Source: Noviherbaspirillum malthae
GTDB lineage: Bacteria > Pseudomonadota > Gammaproteobacteria > Burkholderiales > Burkholderiaceae_D
DNA: 32,606 nt
NCBI RefSeq assembly: GCF_015352985.1
Contig: NZ_JACYXF010000068.1
Coordinates: 1-32,606 of the forward strand
Reading direction: 5' to 3'
Below are positions 21,916-29,523 of this stretch, one piece after another. The notes under the pieces are model-generated. The model ran no database searches, was not told the DNA's origin, and saw only the letters and a program-made list of their open reading frames with translations. Position 1 is the first letter of the stretch. Each line of letters begins with the position of its first letter. A program made the translations under genes and the position numbers.

Positions 21916-22092
21916 ATGCCATACGTATTGATGGTGATGACGTTCTTGGGCCTACACGGTCTTGCTTGCCTTGGTACCCGCCATAGCAATGCCTCTGCCC
22001 TTTTTGGTTCCCTGGCGCTTGCTTGCCTGCTGGGCCGCTGGCGTAGCCAGCGCACTCCTCTGCCAATGCCTGTTGAAACCGCTCGCAGTTAG
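21916..22092 (+). CDS. Small putative membrane protein (58 aa)
   Basis: ATG 21916 has AGAGGG 6 bases upstream, 13 bp after the preceding stop. It begins with a hydrophobic stretch (MPYVLMVMTFLGLHGLACLG) and has a second, weaker one (ALFGSLALACLLG), which suggests two membrane segments. An overlapping frame from about 21962 is even more hydrophobic (AMPLPFLVPWRLLACWAAGV), so a frameshift in an ancestral longer membrane protein is possible. Confidence 0.45.
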   Translation: MPYVLMVMTFLGLHGLACLGTRHSNASALFGSLALACLLGRWRSQRTPLPMPVETARS

Positions 22093-22395
22093 TACGGTTA
22101 GCTTCAAAGTTGCTATAAAAGTGAAAAGCTCCACAAGGAACTTGAACCGGCTGGCTGTGACACGCCAATATTTATGCCTAGTTCAGCGCCCGATTCCAAG
22201 TCACTTTCGAGCGTATCAACGGAAAACAGGCTGAGACACAACCAAAATCTTCGGCACACCCCCGTGGGGTACGAGAATATCCCACCCGTCACATCCTAAA
22301 ATAAAGGTGAGATTATAAGCGACCCCCTATAGAAATGTACCCGATTTGCGTTTACACTAACGCTGTAGTGCACATTAACGCACAGGAAAACTGAA
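22093..22395 (+). promoter_or_regulatory. Non-coding leader and probable parAB promoter/operator
   Basis: No gene is supported in these 300 bases. Near parA, TTTACA (about 22351) and ATTAAC 17 bases later could be -35 and -10 elements, and between them lies the inverted repeat CACTA-ACGCTG-TAGTG. The hexamer TAACGC occurs twice there (CTAACGC, TTAACGC). A repressor site for ParA itself is expected here in type Ia partition systems. A CCCCGTGGGG palindrome is at about 22262. Promoter assignment is tentative. Confidence 0.4.
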
Positions 22396-23499
22396 ATGAA
22401 GCTAAAACCAGTCACAATAAGGAAGCAACCGGCGCTAAAGGCGTCGTTGGCTCGCACCTTCGCTGGTTATTCCGGTTCCGAGAAGTCGTTCCGCGAAATG
22501 GCGGATAAGCTTCGCGGTGCGCCAGTTTTGGACGAAGCTGGGAAGCCGAAATACCATCGCACCTATACGCATGCCGATATCCGCAAGATTCGGATGAAGC
22601 TGCTGAATATCCCGGATGCGTCGAAAACCGCGCTGCCCGCCATCATCCCGGGTCGGATGACCAAGGGAGGCACCGGCAAGACAACCGTTATGGTCAATGT
22701 CGCAGTGTGCCTAGCGATGCTCGGCCACAAAGTGCTCGTGATCGACGGTGATCCACAAGGTAGTATCAGCGCCGCTCTCGGTGTTGATTGGACTCGCTCC
22801 CAAATCACGCATATTTCCAAGCTGATGGAATGGCAGAAGAAGAATGTCCCCTTCAACATCGAGGACGCCGTGTGGCCAATCTACGAAGGCGGCATGCTTG
22901 ACCTGATCCCGGCTGATATCACGATGAGCGACGAAGGCTGGATGATCTTAGCGCAGCAGCGCGAGCGGTTATTCGAGAACTTGATTGAGAAGCAATCTGA
23001 ATTCTTTAGGCGGTACGATGTGGTGCTCGTTGACTGTGCACCGGGATCTAGTCTGTTGAGCACAACGCTGATGCTTGGCGGCTCAAAAATTCTCACCGTG
23101 GTCAATCCTGAAGGTCAGGCCCTCATGGCGCTCGACGTGCTTGCGAGTACCGTAGCTGAGCTGATCGATGTCAAGCCAATCGGCGTACACATCGTCTGCA
23201 ATAACGTATCTACTGGTAAGCGTCCGCACCTAGACTGCCTTAATTACCTCGCAGAGAAGTATTCCACTATTGTGTCGGGAACCGTTATCAAAACGGCTGT
23301 CGGCTTCCTGCGTGACGTGAAGCTCGATAATATCCCTGAAAACGCACCGCTGATGGAACGTGAACCGACCTCGCCTGGCGCGGGGGATATTCGGGCAGTG
23401 ACCAACGAAATCATCAAGGCGTTCGATATCCGGTTGGCGGGCGTGTCCACCGACCCGATGACCGCTGCAGTGGAAGAACCCGTTGAGGTCGCAGCATGA
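22396..23499 (+). CDS. parA: ParA-family plasmid partition ATPase
   Basis: This 367-residue ParA has a deviant Walker A motif KGGTGKTT (about 90-97) and the Walker A-following DGDPQGS, with the VVLVDCAPG Walker B strand later. The about 85-residue N-terminal extension (FREMADKLRGAPVLDEAGKP, HADIRKIRMKLL) is the DNA-binding part typical of type Ia plasmid ParA proteins, which also repress their own operon. The ATG has CAGGAAAA upstream. It overlaps parB by 4 bp (ATGA). ParA positions ParB-bound plasmid copies over the nucleoid before division. Confidence 0.92.
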   Translation: MKLKPVTIRKQPALKASLARTFAGYSGSEKSFREMADKLRGAPVLDEAGKPKYHRTYTHADIRKIRMKLLNIPDASKTALPAIIPGRMTKGGTGKTTVMVNVAVCLAMLGHKVLVIDGDPQGSISAALGVDWTRSQITHISKLMEWQKKNVPFNIEDAVWPIYEGGMLDLIPADITMSDEGWMILAQQRERLFENLIEKQSEFFRRYDVVLVDCAPGSSLLSTTLMLGGSKILTVVNPEGQALMALDVLASTVAELIDVKPIGVHIVCNNVSTGKRPHLDCLNYLAEKYSTIVSGTVIKTAVGFLRDVKLDNIPENAPLMEREPTSPGAGDIRAVTNEIIKAFDIRLAGVSTDPMTAAVEEPVEVAA

Positions 23500-24560
23500 G
23501 CCGCCGCGAACCGCTCAAACTCTCCGGGCTGGTAAGAAAAGAGTCCCCTGAGGCCTCGAAAAACTCCGAGCCAGCGCTCCTCATGCAGGCCATCGCATTG
23601 GCTGCCGCTCCTCCCCCATCGTTGCCGACTGAGCCTGAGGTCGAGGCGCCAGTCGCCGCAGCGCCAACTGCGCTTGCGTCGGTACCGAGCGAACCTTCTG
23701 AGCCTTCAGGCAGCGCTGTTTTGCCAGCGCTGCCTGAAGGCTTGCAAGGCCAGGCGATCCCGTTGCTCGATATCCCGCTATCCCTCTTGGACGAGAGCGA
23801 GAATCAAAATCGGGTGTCGATGGCTGATGCCGATCTGGCCGAACTCGCAAAGAGTATCGACGTGGAAGGCGTAACACAGCCCATTTCGGTGCGCCGGAAG
23901 CCAACGGGGCGCTACGAGATCGTCACAGGGCATCGTCGCGTCAAAGCGTCGGGACTCGCACGCAAGACGACGGTTCCGGCATACGTGCACGAGTACAGTG
24001 ACGCACGGGCACTGATCGTGACGTTGACGGAGAACGAGAAGCGGGTCGATTTGACCGATTACGAACGCGCCCTCGGCATGGAAAGATTGTCGAAGACCGG
24101 CAAATCGCAAACCCAGATTGGCGACATTTACGGCATCGGCCAGTCGATGGTGTCGATGCATTTACAGATGCTCCAACTGCCGGAAGCGCTGCGCGCCATC
24201 ATGCTGGCGAATCCAAAGGCGATCGGTGCGCGGGCGGGGGCGGATGCTGCCAAGCTGTCAAAGCAGTACCCCGAGCACGAAAAAGTGCTCGCGCAAGCTT
24301 TGACAGCAGTATCCGATGGCCGGATGAAGCAAAAAGATCTGAAAGATTGGGTAGAATCGAAGATCAAGCCCAAGGATAACCAGCCGCAGATCGTCAAGCC
24401 CAAGGTTAAACAGGTGAGTGCTCTGGACGGCACCCCTCTGTACACGACCGAGTGGAAACCAGGCGAGAAACAGCTGGTCATCAAATGCGTGCCTGATGGT
24501 GTCGACATGGACCAGCTGGAGCAAGTGGTTCGTGCGGCGCTGGAACAAATGCGTGGATGA
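23496..24560 (+). CDS. parB: ParB-family plasmid partition protein
   Basis: This 354-residue ParB has an N-terminal nuclease-fold/CTPase domain with ITVTGHRRVKA-type box II (here EIVTGHRRVKA, 142-151) and TENEKRVDLTDYERA (178-192). A central HTH follows at about 202-225 (KSQTQIGDIYGIGQSMVSMH), and there is a C-terminal dimerisation region. The first 85 residues are an unusually Ala/Pro/Glu-rich linker after a short basic N-terminus that would contact ParA. That linker contains a perfect 18-bp inverted repeat in DNA (23701-23742). ParB binds a parS site; the near-palindrome at 24632, 72 bp after its stop, is a candidate. Confidence 0.92.
   Translation: MSRREPLKLSGLVRKESPEASKNSEPALLMQAIALAAAPPPSLPTEPEVEAPVAAAPTALASVPSEPSEPSGSAVLPALPEGLQGQAIPLLDIPLSLLDESENQNRVSMADADLAELAKSIDVEGVTQPISVRRKPTGRYEIVTGHRRVKASGLARKTTVPAYVHEYSDARALIVTLTENEKRVDLTDYERALGMERLSKTGKSQTQIGDIYGIGQSMVSMHLQMLQLPEALRAIMLANPKAIGARAGADAAKLSKQYPEHEKVLAQALTAVSDGRMKQKDLKDWVESKIKPKDNQPQIVKPKVKQVSALDGTPLYTTEWKPGEKQLVIKCVPDGVDMDQLEQVVRAALEQMRG
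23701..23742. repeat. Perfect 18-bp inverted repeat inside parB
   Basis: AGCCTTCAGGCAGCGCTG (23701-23718) and its exact complement CAGCGCTGCCTGAAGGCT (23725-23742) flank TTTTGC. The encoded residues are EPSGSAVLPALPEGLQG in the flexible linker, where an insertion would be tolerated. The structure resembles an inserted palindromic element or a strong mRNA hairpin. No T run follows, so it is not a standard terminator. Confidence 0.85.
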
Positions 24561-24631
24561 CTGCGTTGTCAAAAACACAACAAAGTCATCATGGTTTACC
24601 GGAGATTGTTGCTATTTTGCAATTTCCGGAT

Positions 24632-24646
24632 TATTGATTTTCAATA
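24632..24646 (+). repeat. TATTGATTTTCAATA near-palindrome, copy next to parB
   Basis: This 15-mer lies 72 bp after the parB stop and before the terminator. It is identical to the copies in the origin region at 27041, 27326 and 27360 and is the complement of those at 27394, 27770 and 27805. Its arms are TATTGA and TCAATA around TTT. Proximity to parB makes a parS role possible. Confidence 0.8.
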
Positions 24647-24688
24647 TTTATGAAAATGGTTACTTGATTTTTGGAGCCTGAAAACGAA

Positions 24689-24717
24689 AAAGCCGAACTC
24701 TGGACAAGTTCGGCTTT
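24689..24717. terminator. Intrinsic terminator after parAB
   Basis: AAAGCCGAACT (24689-24699) and AGTTCGGCTTT (24707-24717) form an 11-bp stem with a 7-base loop, preceded by A's and ending in T's. It can work in both directions and separates parAB from the replication initiator gene. Confidence 0.75.
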
Positions 24718-24854
24718 CACGTTGGATGGTACTTTTCGCGTGTGCCTTGGACGGGATCACAACACGGGGACTTCAGACACCTCCTAATGTAATCCCCCTG
24801 AGCCCACACGTCAACCCCTTTTGCGCCCAAAACAGGGCTGCAAGGAGAGCGCGC

Positions 24855-26180
24855 GTGCGTACACTGACTCTACCGACGGTCGACGACCTGATGGAGCCAT
24901 ACAAGGATTACCCTGAAGTTATCAAAAATGCAATATTGCGGGCGAATAGCCTGACACAGTTCAGCCAATTGAAAAAGAGCACGCGAAAGCTGCTCATCGA
25001 ACTGGTGTCGCGTGCCAAGGCGGCAAACGGCAAGCGGGTGATATGGATGAAGCTCATCAAAGCCGCCCCGCTGCTTGGCATGCACCGCGACACGTTGCGC
25101 GAAGCGCTCAACGATTTGAAGAAGTACGGCCTGCTCGAAAAGGAATCGACGGCGCGCCGGGCCGACGGCACGTACGCCTACAAGCATTTCTGGCTCTCGG
25201 CGTATCTCTGCGACCTGGTAGGCCTGCCCTACCCCAAGGAAGACGCCAAAAAGGCCAAGAAGCCCCAAACCGGGAGGCCGCGCAAAGTGGTCCCGCATGA
25301 GGCCGGAGAGGCAGAAATCATCGCACCGGTGGTGGATAACAATACCCCAATGGTGTGCCCATCCATGTCGGATAAATCCGCCATCTCTAAGAAGGAACTT
25401 ACTCTTTTACAAGATGATCACGCGGAATTTTCTTCAAATCAGGAATTCAACGACACCCCCGAGGAAGCGATCGAGAAGATCGGCCCGAAGGCGGCAGAGC
25501 TGGTGGCGCTACATGAAGTGCCGCCCAAGCTTGTCATGACGCTGCGTGGCTTAGTGAGCGCGAAAGGCCACACCAACTTCGAAGCCTTCCTCGCCTATAC
25601 CGTTCCCTACCTTGCAGCCAAAGGAGACAAGGCCAAGAAGGTCGGCATCGCGGCATTCCGCTACCTCGCCAGGTCGATTAACCGCAAAGGCTTCGACTAC
25701 GCGGGGAAAGCGGCACAGCGCGAGCGCTTGGCAGCCGATTTGGAGGTCCAGAAAACCGCGAAACAGAAAGCCGCGGAGAATCGCGCCAAGTACGAAAAGT
25801 ATAACGGGAAAACGCTGCATGGGGACGGCTTTACGGTCGCGTTTTACCTCGATCAAGCCGTCCGTCACAACCTGGCTGACGACAGCTACCGTACCTACGT
25901 TGCGCGAGATATAGGCGAAATCTACGCAATGATCGACGCTGGCAACCTGAGAGAAGCGCCCGACACGACTTACTCAAAGGGTGACTCGTACCAGGCGGAG
26001 CGTCAAAGGCTGATCGACATGGGCAAATTGACGCTGGCTGATGCCGACTCAGCCGCCCACGCTCCGCAACCGGCGGCCAAGAACGATAAACCGCAAATGG
26101 AGGACTTACGCAAGCCCGACGGCTCTCCCGACCTCATGAACGCTTTGAGAAAATTGAGAGCGCAGGCATTGGGGCTCTGA
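24855..26180 (+). CDS. Plasmid replication initiator-like protein (winged-helix)
   Basis: GTG 24855 is chosen because AAGGAGAG lies 5 bases upstream; the frame is open to 24726, but that stretch overlaps the terminator region and is not protein-like. The 441-residue product has an N-terminal helical part with a winged-helix-like segment (IWMKLIKAAPLLGMHRDTLR, then EALNDLKKYGLLEKES). A basic linker (KKAKKPQTGRPRKV) follows, then a middle domain and a helical, Lys/Arg-rich C-terminal half. Position between parAB and an origin-type repeat region supports replication initiation. I do not recognise a named Rep family, so this is context plus fold pattern. Confidence 0.65.
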   Translation: MRTLTLPTVDDLMEPYKDYPEVIKNAILRANSLTQFSQLKKSTRKLLIELVSRAKAANGKRVIWMKLIKAAPLLGMHRDTLREALNDLKKYGLLEKESTARRADGTYAYKHFWLSAYLCDLVGLPYPKEDAKKAKKPQTGRPRKVVPHEAGEAEIIAPVVDNNTPMVCPSMSDKSAISKKELTLLQDDHAEFSSNQEFNDTPEEAIEKIGPKAAELVALHEVPPKLVMTLRGLVSAKGHTNFEAFLAYTVPYLAAKGDKAKKVGIAAFRYLARSINRKGFDYAGKAAQRERLAADLEVQKTAKQKAAENRAKYEKYNGKTLHGDGFTVAFYLDQAVRHNLADDSYRTYVARDIGEIYAMIDAGNLREAPDTTYSKGDSYQAERQRLIDMGKLTLADADSAAHAPQPAAKNDKPQMEDLRKPDGSPDLMNALRKLRAQALGL

Positions 26181-26213
26181 GATGCCCTGCCCTACCCTGC
26201 TTACGGAGGTGCC

Positions 26214-26444
26214 ATGCGCAGGTAGTTGCGCTGGGAGTCATGACGACGGCCTTACACCGTGGTCGTCTATCGCGATCTGCTCGGGGACTTGGTGTTGCGT
26301 TGTGTTTGGGGCGGCCTGCGCAGCCGGCACGAAAACACCTCGCATGTCTACGTGGCTGATATTGCGGCGGCTGATGCCATGATCGAGGCGATCGGCAAGC
26401 GTCATTTGGCGCACCAGTATCGCCCAGTGCACAATGCAATTTGA
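26214..26444 (+). pseudogene. WGR-domain protein remnant with two in-frame stops
   Basis: A very good ribosome site, GGAGGTGCC, precedes ATG 26214. The frame then reads MRR-stop-LRWES-stop-RRPYTVVVYRDLLGDLV followed by LRCVWGGLRSRHENTSHVYV. The RDLxGDxVLxxVWGG pattern is that of small WGR-domain proteins common on Burkholderiales plasmids. TAG at 26223-26225 and TGA at 26241-26243 interrupt the N-terminus. A GTG at 26259 could restart translation of the last 61 residues, but no ribosome site precedes it. It is most simply a broken gene. Confidence 0.6.
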
Positions 26445-26473
26445 CTGCGAACATGTTCCGCGAGAGGCTGAAG

Positions 26474-27046
26474 ATGACGATTGCCGACAATATCTGGGGC
26501 ACTTTCGGTGCCAATCGATTTACGTTGAACGAACTGTGGTCTGTCGTGGAGGGGCGTCGGACCTGGCCAGGATTTCCTACGCCAGAATGGAAAGAACACA
26601 TGTTGAAGGTGTTGAAGGAATGCCCGCTAGTGGAGCCGGCCCCTGGCCCTCGTGGCGGCGCCGGATGGCGACTCAAGCCGGATGAGGCGACGCGCCGCAC
26701 GTCTGCGGAAAAACGTCGTGACGACATGATGGAGCGCAGCCTAGCCTTCATCAAAACAATGCCCTTCAAGTACGGGCGAATCCAGATCGACCCCTACGGC
26801 AAGAGGGGCGCCGAGATCATTTGGAGCTTTTCCGCGCCGACGGAGTTTAGCGAGTATTTAGCGCGCGGCTTCCGTGAGAGGGCTACAGTTGCCGCGGTCT
26901 TAAAGTCGCCGGCGAAGTTTCAGGCTGCGATTGCGGAGCATGAGCGGGTCATCGAGCACAACTTGAAGCGGGTACTGGCGAACCTCGAACAACGACGTCG
27001 CGAGATTGAGCGGTTGATCGAGGAGGGCGGCGATGACGGTTATTGA
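26474..27046 (+). CDS. Hypothetical protein with C-terminal coiled coil (190 aa)
   Basis: ATG 26474 has GAGAGG 6 bases upstream; the frame is open to 26441. The protein begins MTIADNIWGTFGANRFTLNE, and the first half looks like a winged-helix-type fold (LWSVVEGRRTWPGFPTPEWK). A middle segment (FKYGRIQIDPYGKRGAEIIW) follows, and the last 50 residues form a charged helix (HNLKRVLANLEQRRREIERL). Its TGA stop lies inside the first of the origin-region near-palindromes. It may be a regulator or replication accessory protein; the family is unknown. Confidence 0.65.
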   Translation: MTIADNIWGTFGANRFTLNELWSVVEGRRTWPGFPTPEWKEHMLKVLKECPLVEPAPGPRGGAGWRLKPDEATRRTSAEKRRDDMMERSLAFIKTMPFKYGRIQIDPYGKRGAEIIWSFSAPTEFSEYLARGFRERATVAAVLKSPAKFQAAIAEHERVIEHNLKRVLANLEQRRREIERLIEEGGDDGY

Positions 27047-27819
27047 TTTTCAATAATTTGGCGGCTGATTGATGCCAGATGTCCAGATGAACATACGAAA
27101 GGAATGAAGATGACCGATAGCCAACACTCGAAAATCCAAAACGGCCATCATTGATCACGGTGAAAACTTTCACCTCTAGTTAAACCAAGCAGGAAGCCTT
27201 GAATGGTATCGAGCCCCACACCCAGCGAGACCGCGGGAACACGGAGAGGCGCTCGTGGAGCGAATGAGCGCTCTAGATCAACGCATTGTGTGTCGCTACG
27301 CCCCTTGGGAAGAGGAGTGAGGTTCTATTGATTTTCAATAATCGCCGCAGCCAGACCATTATTGATTTTCAATAGCCACCTTGGTCAGCCAGTTATTGAA
27401 AATCAATAATTTATCTTGCAATTAACTTAGGTGCAATGTTAACTGCCCAGCCTGCCTCCAATGAGACAGAACTTCATTTCCCGTACGGGAAAGATAGGTT
27501 TGAAATCAATGAGTTGCGGTTACTCCGCCAAAACTTGCAAGAATAAAATATCCATAAAAATCAATGACTTGAGTTTTTTTGGGGGTTCTGAGCATACATT
27601 TGTCGCGCGCCCCTGTCAGAACTTGCTAAAAGTCCGTGGAACAATTTGCCGAAGCGCCCTCATTGAGTAAAAAAACCGAATAAAAACATGGCGTTAGGAG
27701 CAACCGATTTTTTTCCTTTTCACCCGCCGATGTTCCACGGAACCCGAATCTGGCATGCTGCCACTGAATTATTGAAAATCAATAACCGTGTTTCGGCTAT
27801 AGATTATTGAAAATCAATA
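27041..27819. other. Presumed replication origin/control region with six near-palindromes
   Basis: No convincing gene lies in this stretch, which is richer in AT than its surroundings. TATTGATTTTCAATA occurs at 27041-27055, 27326-27340 and 27360-27374, and its complement at 27394-27408, 27770-27784 and 27805-27819, so the array points inward. The related direct repeat AAATCAATGAGTTG / AAATCAATGACTTG is at 27503-27516 and 27558-27571. The perfect palindrome TTTCCCGTACGGGAAA is at 27477-27492. TGTTCCACGGA occurs at 27732-27742 and in complement at 27633-27643. Multiple spaced binding sites beside a rep gene are the normal layout of an iteron-type oriV or a partition site. Confidence 0.65.
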
Positions 27820-28029
27820 ACTGCGCACTGAGGGGGTCAGCGTAACCAGTACCAACATCATAATCTGTCGGGTTATCGGAGTTCCTGACCAGTTACGATG
27901 GATTAAGTATCCGGTCGCGATACCAGCAAAAACCCGGCGTCCGTAAATGCGGTTAGCTGCGGTCTTATCCGGTGCAGCCATAGGCGTTGTCTCCACAGGG
28001 GCGTTTGCGCGTTTTACGTCGTCGACCAT
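27814..28029 (-). CDS. Small hypothetical protein (71 aa), end of minus-strand ORF chain
   Basis: ATG 28029 (GAGAAG upstream) opens MVDDVKRANAPVETTPMAAP followed by DKTAANRIYGRRVFAGIATG. Codon use is mixed and natural. It overlaps the upstream ORF by 65 bp in another frame. A plus-strand frame with a signal-peptide-like start (27947-28138, MRLAAVLSGAAIGVVSTGAF) competes for the same DNA, so confidence is limited. Confidence 0.3.
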   Translation of the reverse strand: MVDDVKRANAPVETTPMAAPDKTAANRIYGRRVFAGIATGYLIHRNWSGTPITRQIMMLVLVTLTPSVRSY

Positions 28030-28210
28030 CCGGGCGCTTCTCTATTTCAAGCGCGCTTTCACGCCGCAGCAGTATCGGAAACATAACCACCTGTCGAGCG
28101 GCGTTAGCAAAGATTTTCTTGGGCAAAAAAATCCATAGCGCATTTGGCAGCGCACACGTCGCGACGCATGTGATTGGCGCGCCGGCTGATACGTTGCCGT
28201 GTCTTGCCAT
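27965..28210 (-). CDS. Small basic hypothetical protein (81 aa)
   Basis: From ATG 28210 the frame reads MARHGNVSAGAPITCVATCA, then FANAARQVVMFPILLRRESA, and a strongly basic tail (EKRPDGRRRKTRKRPCGD). It lies between two other minus-strand ORFs and would be the third of four in a chain. No family is recognised, and the ribosome site is poor. Confidence 0.35.
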   Translation of the reverse strand: MARHGNVSAGAPITCVATCALPNALWIFLPKKIFANAARQVVMFPILLRRESALEIEKRPDGRRRKTRKRPCGDNAYGCTG

Positions 28211-28231
28211 TGGCAAAAGCCGAAGCCCAAC

Positions 28232-28423
28232 TTAATCGGGCAATTTGACGTTTCCCGTAACCGTTCCCTGATTGTAGCGGGCATCGTTCGCCGCCTCGGC
28301 GCTGCGACAGAGACGCAGACGGCTGGTGATACGCAAACGAACAGCGCAAGCAATAACTGCGCGCAGAGTAGCACTTGTATTAGCCAGTTTTAGCGCCCGC
28401 TTCCCATATGTATCCGTCACCAT
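28232..28423 (-). CDS. Small hypothetical protein (63 aa)
   Basis: ATG 28423 overlaps the stop of the preceding minus-strand ORF (ATGGTGA), which suggests coupling. The protein reads MVTDTYGKRALKLANTSATL and then RAVIACAVRLRITSRLRLCR, a possible amphipathic or membrane-associated helix, with a short polar tail ending GTVTGNVKLPD. Function unknown. Confidence 0.4.
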   Translation of the reverse strand: MVTDTYGKRALKLANTSATLRAVIACAVRLRITSRLRLCRSAEAANDARYNQGTVTGNVKLPD

Positions 28424-28626
28424 ATGTGGCGCTTCTTATCGCCTCTCCAACTTCTTGTGTTCGCATCGAACTCACTTGCCCTTGCGTTGCGCCGCTCGCT
28501 GGCGCGGGCCGACTTGTAGGCGTCTAGTTCACGCTGTACTCCCCATGCGCCATCGAAATTTATTGAGGGACCAACCGAGCAGAGCAGGGCGCCCCCGAGG
28601 ACAGCGGTGATCCATAAGCGGATCAT
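28417..28626 (-). CDS. Small secreted or membrane-anchored hypothetical protein (69 aa)
   Basis: ATG 28626 has AGAAAGG 8 bases upstream, the best start of this chain. The N-terminus MIRLWITAVLGGALLCSVGP is a signal peptide or anchor; the rest (GVQRELDAYKSARASERRNA) is a charged helix. Small exported proteins with this plan occur in transfer-gene clusters (entry-exclusion or TrbK-like), but similarity to a specific family is not established. It overlaps the next ORF by 7 bp. Confidence 0.5.
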   Translation of the reverse strand: MIRLWITAVLGGALLCSVGPSINFDGAWGVQRELDAYKSARASERRNARASEFDANTRSWRGDKKRHIW

Positions 28627-29292
28627 GCAATGACCTTTCTAGCGATTTTCAAAAGTGCGCGTCGATCGGCGCCGCAGACAGATACTGAGGTGACTGCTTC
28701 AGGTTCTTTTTGCAAGGCGTTCCCTACGCTCGTCACGTTGCATCTACCCTGCCGTGAGAAACAAAAGAGCAGTTGCAGGCGGAACGAGCATCGCATGACG
28801 ATCCGAGTAGACGTGACTGATAGCGGACTTGGTTAGCTCTCAAACAATGATTGAAACATCGTGTCCTTGCCGTGTCACGCCGACTGGGCTGGTTTAAGTA
28901 AGGTAGCCACGCTTGTCCAGGTACCTAGTATTCTCGACCTAGATGTAGTGGAAGAAACTAAGTTTGCCATTCACGTAGATCAACTCAAGCCTGTCTCGCT
29001 GCAACACGTTCATGCAAGACGCTGCCGATCCGTACTAACCGCGACAGGTTTCGCCGAAAAATGGAGAGCCGCCATGCGGCGGCTCCGCCTGCAAAGAAGA
29101 GGAGCGCTTCCACGCCCAGCGCCTATGAAGTTCTGCAGTCCTGTGACGAAAATACGGTTGTAAGCCTCTGATCGCAAATCACTTTTTTCGCTGCGCAATG
29201 GAGTGGCCTCAAATGATGATAATTTTTGCGATGAATGATAACGAACAAGGGATCAATTCGCCCAAGCAGAAGGGTCGGATAGTAGGGATGTC
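28627..29292. other. Stretch without a supported gene
   Basis: Open frames here are short and look like shadows. A perfect 8-bp hairpin, GAGCCGCC-ATGC-GGCGGCTC, lies at about 29064-29083; in minus-strand reading it is followed by TCCATTTTT and could be a terminator. A 27-codon ORF starting at about 29213 (MMIIFAMNDNEQGINSPKQK) ends overlapping the next ATG as ATGA and may be a coupled leader. Confidence 0.35.
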
Positions 29293-29523
29293 ATGAATAC
29301 GGAAACTCAGGACGCTTACCTAAGCAAGGCAAACGTGTGGCTGACTTTCTGCTGGGTTGGCGGGATGCGAAGGACCAGGGAAAGTGGGATCGAACTGATC
29401 GGCAGATCGCCGAGGACATCAGGACCGTGTTTGACGCGATGACACGTAATCATGGAGTTTACCCATGCGCTTTGGGCTATGAGCAGCAAGTTTGCCGACC
29501 TCATTCGCTACTGGCGTTGGTAA
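29293..29523 (+). pseudogene. Frameshifted small plasmid protein (DUF7673-like pattern)
   Basis: ATG 29293 opens MNTETQDAYLSKA. The reading then has to move to another frame at about 29333 to continue as VADFLLGWRDAKDQGKWDRT and AEDIRTVFDAMTRNHGVYPC. It has to shift back at about 29490 to finish KFADLIRYWRW before TAA at 29521-29523. Read together, this matches my memory of a roughly 80-residue family on Burkholderiales plasmids with FLLAWWNA...GGFD and EQLVxxWR ends. The two compensating shifts leave no single intact frame. The assignment to that family is from memory and should be treated as tentative. Confidence 0.55.

Noticed and set aside
24274..24293. 7-bp hairpin CGAGCAC-GAAAAA-GTGCTCG within parB
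   Set aside because: It encodes ordinary ParB residues, has no long T tract and is short enough to be chance.
27461..27670. 69-residue plus-strand ORF within the origin region
   Set aside because: It runs across the perfect palindrome and direct repeats of the presumed origin and has no ribosome site; composition follows the AT content.
27041..27819. CRISPR array from regularly repeated 15-mers
   Set aside because: Repeats are palindromic, short, in both orientations and irregularly spaced, and there are no cas genes; the pattern fits protein-binding sites.
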